DNA of 64,000 bases from Pyrocephalus nanus (GCA_038380795.1 CM076280.1:10093501-10157500); one strand, 5' to 3'. Numbered from the stretch's first letter, positions 47,490-58,368 are shown. Numbers and translations: made by a program. The notes: generated by a model from the sequence alone, not told the origin.

Positions 47490-47989
47490 TGTATTGTCAG
47501 AATTTTGCCCCGAGCTTTAAGGAAAGCGAGATGAACGTGATCGCGGCCGACATGTGCACCAACGCGCGCCGCGTCCGCAAGCGCTGGCTGCCCAAGATCA
47601 AGTCCATGCTGCCCGAGGGGATGGAGATGTACCGCACCGTCATGGGCTCCACCACAAACACTGTCCCCCTGGATCCCGAATTCCAGCCCAACACCGCTCA
47701 GGTCTTCGAGCAGCGGATCTATGCAGAGAGGAGGAGCGACTCGGGAACTATCGTAGCCTTGAGAACTAACACGGTGAATGTAGAGCTGAGCAACGGATCC
47801 AACCAGTCCTTCGAACAGAGCGAGGAGGCCGAGGGGGCCGGCTCTGTCATCCAGGAGGCAGCTGCCACAGATGCCATGGCATCGGATACCCAAAGCACTC
47901 CCCAACCTTTCGAACAAGGTTCGGGCTCCTCCAGCCGGCCCGAGACTCCCGTGAGAAGACAGGATGGTACTTACGGAGGGACTTTATAA
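47490..47989 (+). CDS. NACC2: NACC2 coding exon 5: end of BEN domain and C-terminal tail
   Basis: It encodes residues 416-581 and the TAA stop at 47987-47989. It finishes the BEN domain with [16 protein letters not shown] and [20 protein letters not shown] (to about residue 451), whose basic RRVRKR stretch could add DNA contacts or nuclear targeting. The tail follows: [19 protein letters not shown], then [22 protein letters not shown] and [12 protein letters not shown], a serine/glutamate-rich stretch, and the conserved end DGTYGGTL. The order and length match mammalian NACC2. The tail differs from it mostly by Asn/Thr/Ser replacing Ala and by short indels. Confidence 0.98.
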
Positions 47990-50009
47990 GAGAGAGAGAG
48001 CAAACATTTCATGACCTATAAGGGATCTGTAATACTAAAGCTGCTTGCATGCGTTACTAATACAAAACAAAACAAAAAAAAAAATGTGATCAAGCCACTT
48101 ACCTACTGAACTGCTACTGTTGCCTGAAAAAAATGTGATTTTTATTCTGCTTGTATTTAAAATTTATGAAGGAAATAATCGCATTCGTTATACTGTAAAC
48201 GACTAGGTCTGTGGCGACCTACTTAAAAAAATATTGGGCTCCTTTTTTGATATTCCTGAGGTTAGTCTATAAGATTGTAGCTTTTTCTTTCTTTTTTTTT
48301 TTTTTCCTTTCCTTTCCTTTTTTTTTTTTTTTCCTTTCTCGTTTTGTTTTAAGAAGGGGAGGAGAAAAGCTAGCCACCCATCCCCCACACACACCCACCC
48401 ACCACCACCACCACCCCGTCATCACCCCATCCATCACTCAGCTCAGAAGTAAAGCCATCGTTAACCTTGCCCTCTAAGGAAAAGTTTTGTCACTGACCAG
48501 GAAAGCGAGGTGTGTTCGGGTGCAGGTGCTGTGACTCTGGAAGGGCTCGAGCCAAGTGGGACAGGGTGGGGGAAATTCTGGTGTCAGAGGGAGAGAGCCC
48601 CGGGCCGTGGGTGCTGCGGGGCTGTGGGGGCTGCGCTGCTGTTGTCCCGGGGAGTTTCATCCAGCTCCCGGGAGCAGGGAAGGTTCCTTGGGGGAGTTCA
48701 GGCTGGCACGTGTCGGGAGGACTGTGTGGGATGCAGGTGGAGAGCCTGGCAGGCAGGTGGAGAGCCTGGCCGGAGTTGTGGTTGTTGTCGTTTCTTTTCC
48801 CAATACGGCTGGGGGTTGGGTTTGGTTTCTCCCTCCCTCTCTCCCAGAGACTCCTTTTTCCTTTGCTTCTCCGTGTTTGCACCTTCATGTCACCCCACTG
48901 CACCAGTGCAGGTCCTGGGGGCACCTCCAAGGGGGGAACACCCCCTCCTCAGTGCCTGGGAGGGGATTTAGGGAGGAATCTGAGCATGGAAAGCACGTTG
49001 TTCTTGCTCCAAAGGGCATGGAGCCGGCAGATCTTGGCATTGGCTCCCGGCAGCATCTGCACCGGAGGCTGCACCGCTGCAGCCAGCGGCGTGCAGGGCT
49101 CACCCTCTGCCCCCTCCCTCCTCTCCAGGCCAGCCAGGCTCTTGGCTTCTGATAATTTGGAGTGTATTGAATGCAAAAATTTAAAAAAAAAAAAAACAAA
49201 CAACCTAGATTTGTGCCCTTCTGTGAAGAGGTTTTGGGGAGAAGGAAGCGTTTTGCCTCCTGCTCACCCTCCGACAGCCCCTTCTGGGGAAAACCCAATG
49301 TGGACTTATTTTGTCTTTGTTTTTCTCGTTGCAGGCTGATGTCCCCAGGCTGTGGTGGCTTTGGTGGCCCCAGCTGGCCCTGGGATGGGAACTGTGGGTG
49401 TCCTTGGAGTCTGGTGGGCAGCAGGTACCAGCTGTGCCCCTACAAACCCCAAAATGACCGGAGTCCTTTCCACAGATCCGGCTCTAATGGGACACTGTGG
49501 TTCCACCCAGACTGCTGGGGCTGGGCTGGGGGGATCCCCGGGCATCCCCAGGGATGCCAAGGCCAGGGTGCCCCCAGGGGATGGGGGGCAGTGACGTGAA
49601 AGCCAAGTTTGGCTTTTTCCTTTTTATCTTTCCGTTTTTAATGCTGATTATTTTTACTGTGACTTAACGACCTGCTTTAATGACGTTTGCAGCTTGTTCT
49701 TTAACACGTTTGGGACTAGGAACAAGGTGCACAAAGAGTCACTTTTTGGCTGCTGTGGCTGTGCTCCTCTTTTTACTTCCCTGCTTTGGTTCCCGAATCC
49801 AGACAGCGCTTTTGCTCAGGGTTTTCTTCCTTCTTTGTATTTCCATTGGGAAAGGGGGAGCGGGGAGAGGATAACCCAACTTTTGGCCGTTTGTTTTGTT
49901 TTCTTTGATACTTGAAGCAGTTTTGTTTTTTTTTTTTTTGCATCGTAATAACAAGGTTGCCCAGCCTGTGCCACTGCTCCTGACACAAAAGAAAAAAAAA
50001 TCAGCGTTT

Positions 50010-50022
50010 GGGGGGGGGGGGG
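50010..50022. repeat. Homopolymer G run (G13) in the NACC2 3' UTR
   Basis: Thirteen consecutive G bases. The run could form or join a G-quadruplex in the transcript and is likely length-variable. Confidence 0.9.
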
Positions 50023-51439
50023 TCCTGCCCCACGTTCTTGCACAGCTCGTGGGTTTTGGCACAGCTTTGTGGGGGGGGACCGTGACACCCTGGACCAGGT
50101 GTCAGGGGGCTGATGCTGGTAGAGAGGTGTGGGATGCTTTGGAAGAGTGGGAATGAGCACAGCCAGGGGCTCTATTTGCACTTTACCCACATCACTAAAC
50201 GAAACTGGGGACCACAGGGCTGAGCTCGGGGTGGGCTTGCTTTGTCCCCAGCCATCCCCAACCCTCCCTGGCCCTGGGGGGTGTCCCCTGTGCCCCCCAG
50301 CAGCGGCTGCTGGAGGGTGCCTTGGTGGGGCTCAGGGGGTCAGGTTTGGCTGAGGACCCTCCTGATCCCCCCAAAGTTTGGGTTTGCCAAAAGTTTGAGG
50401 CAAGCTGGGAGCGGATCCGGGTGTCAGAGATCAAAAGTCATCCCTTCTGTGTGTGTCTGTGTGCATATATATATATAAATATAGAGAGAGAAAAGATATT
50501 GCAGAGGATTCCTCCTCCTTTTTGGCACTTGCTGGGGGTGGGGAGCAGGCTGAGCCCCCCACCTGGGAGCTGCACTTGGCTGTAGGGATTAATTCTGGAC
50601 CAAACCTGTTCCCAGACAGCCAGCAGGGCCTCCAGGGGGGCAGCAGCAAAGTACTTGAATGGCTTAGGACAGAGAGTCTGGAGAGAGTCAAGTTGCACAG
50701 TGAAAATATATATTTTTATACCTAGCACAACTTCCTGTATATTTTGGGGGGTTTTTCTTTTTTTTTTTTTTTTCTTTCCTTTTTTTTTTTTTTTTGATTT
50801 GGGTTTGTTTTATTAATTATTATTATTATTATTAGGAAGGCAAACTTCTAAAATGTGAAGGGCGTTGGGTTTTTCCTTATCTTGGTAGATGAGGGCAAGC
50901 ATTTTGCACTAATGTTTCCTGTGTGTGGAGGATTAATGATATGTTTGAAAATGTTATATGGTAATGATTGTATTCTTCCGAGAAAAAAAAAAAAAAAAGA
51001 AAAAAAAACCAAACAATGGAAAAAAAAAGCAAAAAAAAAAAAATAACCCCTTTAAAACACTGAATGTAAGGTGAGAACAGAGCAGTCCATCGATTGTATG
51101 CGGCTTTCCTGAGTGCCTTAGAATTTCTTGATCATTTTTTTTCCAAGGAAAACGGATTAAGAAGATCAGATCATAACCGACTCCTTCCTCCTCTTTGTTT
51201 ACGACACTATTTTAAATTCTAGAATTTGGGGCTGCTTTAATAATGTGAATAGGAAACTGCATTCATCTAGGTCTGACAGTGTAAAATCAGAGCATCAGTA
51301 TTTATGGTATGTCTGCACCTTTATTCTTATGCTTGACTATTAGCAATATTACCTGTATATTATATATCTTAAAAGTTATACCAAGCACCTTTTAAAGAGC
51401 GCAGAGTGTAAGCACCCAGTTCCTGCCGCTGCCCGTAGT

Positions 51440-52160
51440 GTAGGACCAGCTCCTCTCCTCCTCATTAGCGCTAATTAACGCACCGCCCCCGCGCTGCCGC
51501 TTCGCCGGGGGGGCTGCATGACCCCCAGCCACGCTGTCCCCCCGCGGGACGGGGACATCCCCACACCGGTTTGATCGCCACTCCCGCCCCGGTTTGGTCC
51601 GCCCGTGGATGGGGCTCGGGAGGAGGAGGAGGAGGAGGAGGAGGAGGAGGGATGGGAGCGGGTCCTTTTGGGTGAGTTCTTCGAGTTGCGGTTTCCCTGC
51701 AGGAATTCCCCGCGCTGATGGGGAGCTGAGCTTGGCACTCTCCGGGGGTTCCACCCCACCCAACCCACCCCCCCACCCCAAAACTGGAATCGCCCCCGGC
51801 CTTTGGGGGAGCAGAACCGCGCTCCTCCTCCCAGCCCTTGGCTCCCCCGGGGGTTGTGCTCAGACCCCTCGTTTTTTCTGGAAATATCCCCTCGCTGCGA
51901 GTGGAGAAGGACCCGTGGGAAACCGGGATGAGCCCTGGGTGCCTCCCTGGCTGTGTGTGTGTGTGTCCTCACCCCCAGCATCCCATCGCCATCCGCAGCC
52001 ATCCCGGGATTCAACTGCTGTTCCAAGTGTTCCTGCTCTCCCAATCGTCGTGCTGTGAGAAGGGACCCCCGCGCCGGGGCCGGAGGGAGGGGTGGGTGGG
52101 ACCCCCAGCCCCGCTCACCCAGGGGAGGGGGCTGGACTCGAGCTCGCTCCCTTTGGAAAC
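51440..52160. other. CpG-rich island within the NACC2 3' UTR
   Basis: CpG-dense, GC-rich sequence with peaks at about 51465-51610, 51780-51910 and 52020-52150, flanked on both sides by strongly A+T-rich UTR. It is unusual for a vertebrate 3' UTR. It could be an intragenic CpG island, an antisense promoter or simply a GC-rich insertion. The 251-codon minus-strand frame across it is composed mainly of Arg, Gly, Pro and Ser and is not accepted as a gene. Confidence 0.5.
51617..51652. repeat. (GGA)n trinucleotide repeat
   Basis: About ten nearly perfect AGG/GGA units in the GC-rich part of the NACC2 3' UTR. It is a purine-only tract on the + strand. Confidence 0.93.
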
Positions 52161-52986
52161 CCCTCAACTCCTCCCGTGAGTTTCTTCCACTGTTGTTGAA
52201 GCGTTTTGCACACACGAACAACAACAACAAAAAAAAAAAGATAAAAAAATAAAAATCGCGATTTTTATGTCAAGGTAAAAAAAAAAAAAGCCAAAACTTG
52301 CAATACTATTTTTAGCAGACAAGAAGAATAATAAGGATAATAATTTAAAAAAATTAATTATTAAGTACAAAAAAAAAAAACAACTGAGTATAAATGTATA
52401 AATATTTTTGACTTGAACATTTGGATGGCACTTGATTCAAATAGAACATTAATCCTTTGGACAGAATGTTTGGGGAAAAAAAAAAAAAGGACTTAAAGTA
52501 CAAGATTGTTTTTAAAGCGTCTTCATAGGGTATTAAGTAGTACTGTAATTCATGACTGTTAAAAATACTTTCTGTGCTGTAAGGAAATCTCACAGTACCA
52601 CTGAATTATGTTCCTCAACTGTCTCAGCCACGAACAATGCTAGCTTCTTTTTTTTTTATTTTTATTTTATTTTATTTTTTATCGTGCATTATTCACTAGT
52701 ATTTATGTGCTCTTACTCTGTATAGTTCAGACTGTTATTTTGTAGCCATGGCTGACACGATATATCAGTAACTAAAAAAAAAAAAGAGAGAAAAGATGAA
52801 GACAACCCCCCCCCAACCCCACCCCGAGCTGGAACTGTGCTCATAGCTGTTTTCATATGATGAAAAATCCATTTAAAAAAGAAAAAAAAAAGAAAAAAAA
52901 AGAAAAAAAACCAACAACGAACAAACAAACCAACCCAATGTGATCATTAATTGTAAAACGCTTTGTAAAATTCACATTTACAAAAT

Positions 52987-52992
52987 AATAAA
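52987..52992 (+). terminator. NACC2: Poly(A) signal AATAAA for NACC2
   Basis: AATAAA lies in an A+T-rich context, followed 15-20 bases later by a likely cleavage point (AATTAAAAG) and then by a U/GU-rich tract (GTTTTTTTCGCTCTGTTTTC, then GGGTGGTGGGTGG). That is the classical arrangement of a strong vertebrate 3' end. Immediately beyond it the A+T-rich UTR character stops. Confidence 0.75.
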
Positions 52993-54695
52993 GTAAATTA
53001 CAATTAAAAGGTTTTTTTCGCTCTGTTTTCTTGTCTTTCTGGGTGGTGGGTGGTGAACAGGACGGATTGTTAAGAGGTGCTGGCAGCACTCAGAGGCTCC
53101 CATTCCAGGTATGAAAAAAACCCCAAACTTGGCCAATTGAAGGGTTTTGCCCAAATTTTGGGGGTGGGTTGGAGTTCCCTCCTCTGCTCTGGGCTCTCTC
53201 CCCGCTCTCCTGAGGTGGTTTGGGCATCTTTTGGCTTTTTTTCTGGACACATCACACACTCCCTCCCTCCAAACTTTTAAAAGAATAATACTTTATTATG
53301 ATCATCATGATTTAAAATTGAATTTGCAGCCCCCCCAGCCATCATTCGAGTGTTTTGCCAGAGTGGGGCTGAGACCGGAGGATGCAGCACCAGCTGAAAA
53401 TGCCCCTTCCCTGCTCCACTGGCACCTTCCAGCCTCTCCAGCGGGGGAAAACCTCAACCAGGCTCCAAAAACAGGGACAGGGCGGCTCCTGGACACGTGT
53501 GATGAGTTTGCCAAATCTCAGTGTGTGGCTCAGGTGAGGTGGATAAACCAAGGGGAGGGCTGGGGGTGTCAGAGCTGTGAGGGTTTAATTCTCCTCTCCA
53601 TCATTTTTGTTTTGGTTTGTTTTGGTTTTTTTTTCCCCCAACCCAATTGGCCATAAAATTGCTGAGGAGCTGCATTTCCTCCTCCGCTTAGCGAAATAGA
53701 AGTGCCCAAAAAACCACTTGCACTCGGGGGTTTTCATTTAATCTCATCTCACTGAAAGGAAAAACACAGAAACTTGGATGTGCTCGGCGCGTGCAGCGCA
53801 TTCCGCCGCGTTACATAAACCATTCCGAGCTGATTTATTCTAAATGAGTTGTTATAATCAGAATTTTTCCTTATGAGCAGCTTTCTTGCAGACGTCAGGA
53901 TTTCAGGGGGAAGGGGAAAAAAAAAAAAACAAAAAACAAAAAACCAACAAAACCCCGAGCCCATCGTGCGCCCGCTCCAATATTTCAAACTGATTACTTC
54001 TAAACACCAGCGCTAAAATTAGGTCTTTGGTGTGCGGTATTGTCAGAGTGGGTGTATTATGATCTGCAGAGAGTATAAAAAGATAAATGAGTTATTTAAC
54101 CAAGAAAACGACGTTGCTGTAGAAATGTGCTGAGGGAAAGAGTGCAGTGTGAGGGGGGAAGGGGGGCTCAGGCCCTGCAGGCCCCGGGAACTGCGGCAGC
54201 GAGAGGGGAACTGGGGGAGAAACGTGGGTGGGAAGGGTCTCTGCTTGGCATTAGTGTTTTTATTTTTATGGCTATTGTTGTCAAACAGGAGGTTTCCCCC
54301 CTGGCCTGTGTGTGGTCATGATTTTGGAGGTGCCCTCCAGGTGAGAGGGAGGTGGATGAGGGAGGTGATGGGGGCACCCACGGGTGTTGCTCTGCCCCGG
54401 GGCGTTGAAAATGGTTGTTTGTTGGTGTGTTGGATTTCTGGGGGCAGCTCTGGGCTTTAAGGCTTGGCCTGTCTTCGGTTTTTGTGGGATCTGCTCCATC
54501 CACAGCGCTGCAGCCACTCAAACTCTCTACATTTGGCTCTGCACTTCCACCCCAAAGGGTTGGGGCTGCAGGTGCAGGTTGTCCCCAGCGTGGGGACAGC
54601 CAGGGAGGTGCTGGGGGCAGGGGCCACCAGCCCAAGCTCAGTGGAAGCTCTTCCACTTGCTGCTGATTTAGGCAGCCCCAGGCAGATGAACTCAG

Positions 54696-54832
54696 AGTCA
54701 TGGAATATTCTGAGCTGGAAAGGGGCCCACAAAGATCATCGAGTCCAGCTCTTAAATGAATGGCCCACACAGGTATTGGACCCACAGCCTTGGCATTATC
54801 AGCACCAGGCTCTGGCCAGCTGAGCTCTTCTC
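54696..54832 (-). mobile_element. tRNA-Ile-derived SINE with CR1-like tail (TguSINE1-like)
   Basis: Read on the minus strand, the element starts with a tRNA-Ile head. It reads AGCTCAGCTGGCCAGAGC (D-arm, box A), GGTGCTGATAATGCCAAGG (anticodon arm, matching the GGTGCTAATAACGCCAAGG of tRNA-Ile-AAT) and GTGGGTCCAATACC (T-arm, degraded box B). The tail then reads GACTCGATGATCTTTGTGGG, then CCCCTTTCCAGCTCAGAATA, then TTCCATGACT, a CR1-type 3' end. A tRNA-Ile SINE using a CR1 tail was described from zebra finch and other songbirds, so this copy is a useful lineage marker. It is about 137 bases long and is not a functional tRNA. Confidence 0.82.
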
Positions 54833-54982
54833 AGGGTCCCACTCGTGTTGGCTGATGCAAAAGGGGGTTGGTCACGGCAGGGGTTGGTCATTTGTTGTGT
54901 TGGATGTTGCAGGCACTGGTCACTGCAGAAAGAGTTGACCTCCAGTGATTCCTGCACTGCAGGACTTGGTCACTTCACATAT

Positions 54983-55110
54983 TGGCCATTGCAGATGTTG
55001 CCATTGCAGATGTTGGGCATTGCAGATGTTGCCATTGCAGATGTTGGCCATTGCAGATGTTGGCATTGCAGATGTTGGGCATTGCAGATGTTGCCATTGC
55101 AGATGTTGGC
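54983..55110. repeat. Minisatellite, unit ATTGCAGATGTTGSC (15-17 bp), eight copies
   Basis: Eight copies of the word GCAGATGTT lie in line, separated by spacers ending GCC, GGGC, GCC, GGCC, GGC, GGGC, GCC and GGCC. Copies 2-4 and 6-8 have the same spacer order, indicating a four-unit higher-order duplication. Weaker ancestral-looking copies precede it from about 54905. Confidence 0.93.
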
Positions 55111-55429
55111 CTTTGCTGCTGGTCCTTGCCCTTGCAGCAGGGGGGCTGCTGGTGGGCAGCCAGCAGACTCTGGGGGCTCCTGTGTGAGTTTGGCACCATC
55201 CCTGCTCTCGGCCACGTGGCAAAGAGAAGGGGGCACGAGCAGCAGAGCCCAGCCCATGATCACAGCTAGATCCATCCACACATCCCCCTTTGCCCCGTGG
55301 GGACAGCGAGGGGAGGGAGCAGCAGGACAGTGTGTGCTGGGGGTGCCACCTCTCCCCCTCCCGCCTCTGAACATGTGAGTGAAGTGTGAGATTGATGCCA
55401 GCAGGGCCCGGGGAGCAGATGCCATAAAT

Positions 55430-55610
55430 CACTCCCGCCAGCGCTCCCTGCGCCGCCGGCTCAGGAGCACTTCAGGCTGCTCTTATTTATATGCATCTTT
55501 TGCACCGAGCCATTTTATAATCGAGAGTGGAGCGGCACTCCAGAGCCTGAGACGGCTCAGGGAGACCGTGCAGGACAGAAAACACAAATAAAGGGGCGAG
55601 AGGAGGAAGT
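55430..55610. promoter_or_regulatory. Candidate conserved non-coding island
   Basis: A sharp change from GC-rich to balanced sequence, with TTATTTATATGCATCTTTTG and CCATTTTATAATCGAG in its core and an ACAAATAAAGG at its right edge. No coding frame of note. Candidate status rests on composition and lack of repeats only. Confidence 0.25.
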
Positions 55611-56279
55611 GCATCATTCCAGACACAAACCTGACCGGGCAGCGCCGGCGCTGAACTCGCTGTGCCACCAGCACATCCATCAGCCACGGGCAGGGCTGCA
55701 GGAGGGGCTCTGGAGGGTTGGTGTGGGGGAGCTTAAGGGCAGTAATGATGATAGGTGTGATAATGGCACAGGGTTGGTGGCACAGGGATGGGTTGGAGTC
55801 GAGCTCGGCGGGTGGGCACATCCTTGGGGTTGGCAAAGTGGGGAGTGGGTTGGAATGTTGGCAGGTGGGCAGCTCTGTGGGGTGGCACTGGGATGGTGAC
55901 AGCCATGGACAGCAGCAGTGGCAGGGTGACAATGAAGACACTCACACGGGGAGGCTGCCACGGGCATGGAGGTACCGAGGGATGCGCTGCAGGAGCGGGG
56001 TCAAGTGAGCCAGCGAGTGGAGTTTGACCCCGCTGATTCTGTCTGGGATGGGGCTGGGATGGGGCAGGGACAGCGGGGTGAGACCCCAAATCCCTGGTGC
56101 TGGGTCCAGTCTTTGCTGGGTTCGGGTCCCAGCACCCCTCACCCAACCCTCACCCCCCCTCCCCAGGGCTCTGCTCGCTCTGGAACAAGAATTAGATCAG
56201 CCTCACTCAATGAAAGGGCGAAAAGGGGGGAAAAGAAAGAAGCAAAAAATGCCGAGCCACAAACCAAGGGGAGAGATAA

Positions 56280-56640
56280 ATCCAGCAGGGGAATGTAATC
56301 TCACTCCCTGGGCCTCACCAGAAGTTACAATACATAAATTATTGCATCTAAAAGCATCTCTAATTTCACTTGTGTGTGATTCACCATAACGGGCCACGGT
56401 GCCCTCTGCATCTCCCCCTTTGATTAGACATTTGTACCAAGGCACAGCTCATGCCTAAAATAACATTACTGGAATGGAGATGGACAAGAGAATTCATTTG
56501 AATGGAAATCAATTTGATTAGAAAAGTAAATTACCCACAGTCCATGAGCAGCATATTGCGGGTCGGAATAAGAATAACGATAATAATAATAATAAAAAAA
56601 AATAAATCAGCAGCGGCGAAGGATCTTGAATGTTTTCACA
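56280..56640. promoter_or_regulatory. Candidate conserved non-coding island with TCF and homeodomain motifs
   Basis: A+T-rich and CpG-poor. It carries CTTTGAT (56418-56424, TCF/LEF type) followed by TAG, several ATTTGATTAG/TAAATTA homeodomain-like words, and TGGAATGGAGATGG (TEAD-like GGAATG). It ends in an (ATA)n tract near 56578-56592. Confidence 0.3.
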
Positions 56641-57109
56641 TTCTAGCTGTGATTGCTGCCCACGTGGAGACAGGGATGGAACCCCCAGGGATTGTGCTGG
56701 GATACCCCCAAGGCAGAGCTGTCCCATGTCCCCAGGGACCCCCAGTGCCACCAGGACCCTCTGCAGGGGATGAGCCCCTTCGTGTGCCCCAAAAATGATG
56801 TGCAGGGCTTGGTGTAGGTGCTGGGCATGGTCAAAGGGGGTGTCAGTGGGTTTGTGTGGCTGGAGGTGCCTTCAGGGCACCTTCACACCTTCAGGAGTGT
56901 GGGTTTATGTACCCAGGAGTGATGCTGGACAGTGGTGTCCATCCCTCCGTGTCCACCTTCCACTGGCAAAGGTGTCACCAGCAAGGTGACAAAGAGCCAG
57001 AAAGGCTCCATTGATGCCTGGAAGGATCCCTGGTAGCTCCCTCCAGGTGCCCTTCCCCTGTTCCAGCTGCTGTGCAAGAACATGGCTGAGCTGCACACTT
57101 TGCTGAGCT

Positions 57110-57400
57110 GTGATATCTTCTAAATAATCAATTGGTATTTAATTCCCATGTGATAACTGTCTTATTAAATCGAAATTTAATGTGTATTTGGGAAACCCTA
57201 ATTTAAAGTGTTACTGCATGCACCATCTGGTGTGCTCTCTAAATACAAATGCAATAACATAATTCAGAATTACATCATAAAAGTAAGTTATAAGAGATTA
57301 AAATGCACAACTATGTTCTTCAGTCAAGGCAGCTTTTATGCTTTTGCTCCTGATTTAGACACAAATCACAGCCCAAACTCCCCTACCCTGGATTAAGGGA
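57110..57400. promoter_or_regulatory. Candidate conserved non-coding island
   Basis: A dense A+T-rich block with AATCAATTGG, ATTTAATTCCC and CTAATTTAAAG words and an E-box CATCTG at 57224-57229. No repeats and no exon. Confidence 0.28.
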
Positions 57401-57506
57401 TTTTTCTGCAGGGATTTGGGGTTTAATGGTGAGCAGGAGTGCATGGGAGAGAGGTTGGAGAAGATCAGGAGCCAGCACTGTTGAAGACACTGGAGATGTG
57501 AAAATG

Positions 57507-57686
57507 TTGCCCAGAGAAGCTGTGACTGTCCCTGGATCCCTGGAAGTGTCCAAGGCCAGGTTGGATGGGGCTTGGAGCAACCTGGGCTGGTGGAAGGTGT
57601 CCCTGCTCATGACAGGGGGTGGCACTGGATGACTTTTAAGGTCTCTTCCAACCCAAACCATTCTGGAATTCCACAATTCCATGAAT
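57507..57686 (+). mobile_element. CR1: CR1 LINE 3'-terminal fragment, about 180 bp
   Basis: GCCCAGAGAAGCTGTGACTG, then GGAAGTGTCCAAGGCCAGGT, then GGGGTGGCACTGGATGACTT, then TCTTCCAACCCAAACCATTC, ending AATTCCATGAATCC. It is a sense-oriented CR1 3' end and a close relative of the copy at 45807, truncated at the same GCCCAGAGAAGC position. Confidence 0.93.
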
Positions 57687-57779
57687 CCCTCTGCTCGCTG
57701 GTGCTGGAGAAGTTCAGGGCCAGGTATGGGCACAGGGAGACTCAGCAACCCACCAAGCTGCCTTTTGTTGAAAAATCAG

Positions 57780-58090
57780 TCAAACATAACCCGGAGTTGG
57801 GTCCATCAATGATCTTTTATAGTGGCAGTAAATCTAATATCTTTGCAAAACCCCCTATTTTCTCCCTACGCTGAATGAAACATGAGATTCCTTAATAGAG
57901 AGGGAAATTAAAATCTAGTTTTATTGCAGTTCCTGTAACTGGTATCTAAGCTATTAATAATCAATCCATTCTTGCTTAAAAGCCAGCATTTATCACGCCA
58001 GCGAAGAGGAGCTGACGGGCACTGGGGGGAAAGTACAATTGACTGCAATTACACTTTGAAAAATGTTATCTGTGCCACTGACCACTGGGG
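57780..58090. promoter_or_regulatory. Candidate conserved non-coding island
   Basis: A+T-rich block with CTATTAATAATCAATCC, GGAAATTAAAATCTAG and a GATA-type TTATCTGTG. It follows directly after the CR1 copy, so the insertion lies at its edge. No exon. Confidence 0.28.
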
Positions 58091-58289
58091 ATAAAGGATG
58101 GGGTTTCAGTTGTTTCTTCAAGCTTCACATTCTTTTTTCCAACTTCTTTGTTGTTGGGGTTTTTTTTTTCCTTTTTTTCACAGGTGGAGGAAGGGCTGAG
58201 GGAAGGGATCTGTGCTGGCCCAAAGTTGTGGGGACCCTCCTTGCTGTGCCCTGGTGAGTGCAAGTGCCATCCCCTCTGCTCCTGTCCCA

Positions 58290-58368
58290 GCTGGGGACAT
58301 CGTGTCTTCCTCATTCCCACCTGGGGACATCATTCCTGGAGACATCATCCTCCCTGGGGACATTGTGA
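58290..58368. repeat. Short GGGGACATCAT-type tandem repeat
   Basis: Four variants of CTGGGGACATCRT are spaced 17-31 bases apart. A diverged minisatellite remnant. Confidence 0.65.

Larger units (their letters stand above)
32760..53008 (+). other. NACC2: NACC2 gene: BTB/POZ-BEN transcriptional repressor (acceptor of first coding exon to poly(A) site)
   Basis: Five coding exons splice to 1746 coding bases, a 581-residue protein. Introns of 8701, 2562, 320 and 1839 bases all have GT-AG ends, with carry-over phases 1, 1, 2 and 1 that join without a stop. The product is NACC2 rather than its paralogue NACC1: it begins [20 protein letters not shown], has [16 protein letters not shown] after the BTB domain, and ends in DGTYGGTL. 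Family knowledge: NACC2 (RBB) forms BTB-mediated oligomers in the nucleus, binds DNA through its BEN domain, and represses targets including MDM2 by recruiting NuRD. The upstream leader exon is not resolved. No neighbouring gene falls in the window. Confidence 0.96.
47990..53008 (+). other. NACC2: NACC2 3' UTR, about 5 kb
   Basis: After the stop the sequence lacks coding character but stays in one continuous block up to a good poly(A) signal. A+T-rich stretches (47990-48200, 50850-51420, 52170-53000) alternate with GC-rich ones (48500-49100, 51440-52160). The GC-rich part contains (GGA)n at 51617-51652. Also visible are a (CCA)n tract near 48390-48416, G13 at 50010-50022, a TA/GA tract near 50466-50490 and an ATT repeat near 50815-50835. 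Candidate microRNA seed sites include ATACTGTA at 48190-48197 (miR-144 type) and GCACTTTA at 50178-50185 (miR-17 type). An earlier AATAAA at 52248-52253 could give a shorter form. The long frames inside are GC-driven and not called. Confidence 0.75.

Noticed and set aside
32822..47989. Assignment to NACC1 instead of NACC2
   Set aside because: The N terminus, post-BTB segment, linker and C-terminal end follow NACC2. NACC1 has a different N-terminal start and a different tail after the BEN domain.
48512..49339. 275-codon + frame in the NACC2 3' UTR, with two other overlapping open frames
   Set aside because: Three overlapping frames are open at once, which indicates stop-poor GC-rich UTR and not a gene.
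51475..52230. 251-codon minus-strand frame
   Set aside because: It lies in CpG-rich UTR with (GGA)n and translates to Arg/Ser/Gly/Pro filler. A non-coding antisense transcript remains possible.
54761..54832. Possible genuine tRNA-Ile gene
   Set aside because: Box B is degraded, the acceptor stem does not pair and a CR1 tail is attached, so it is a SINE head.
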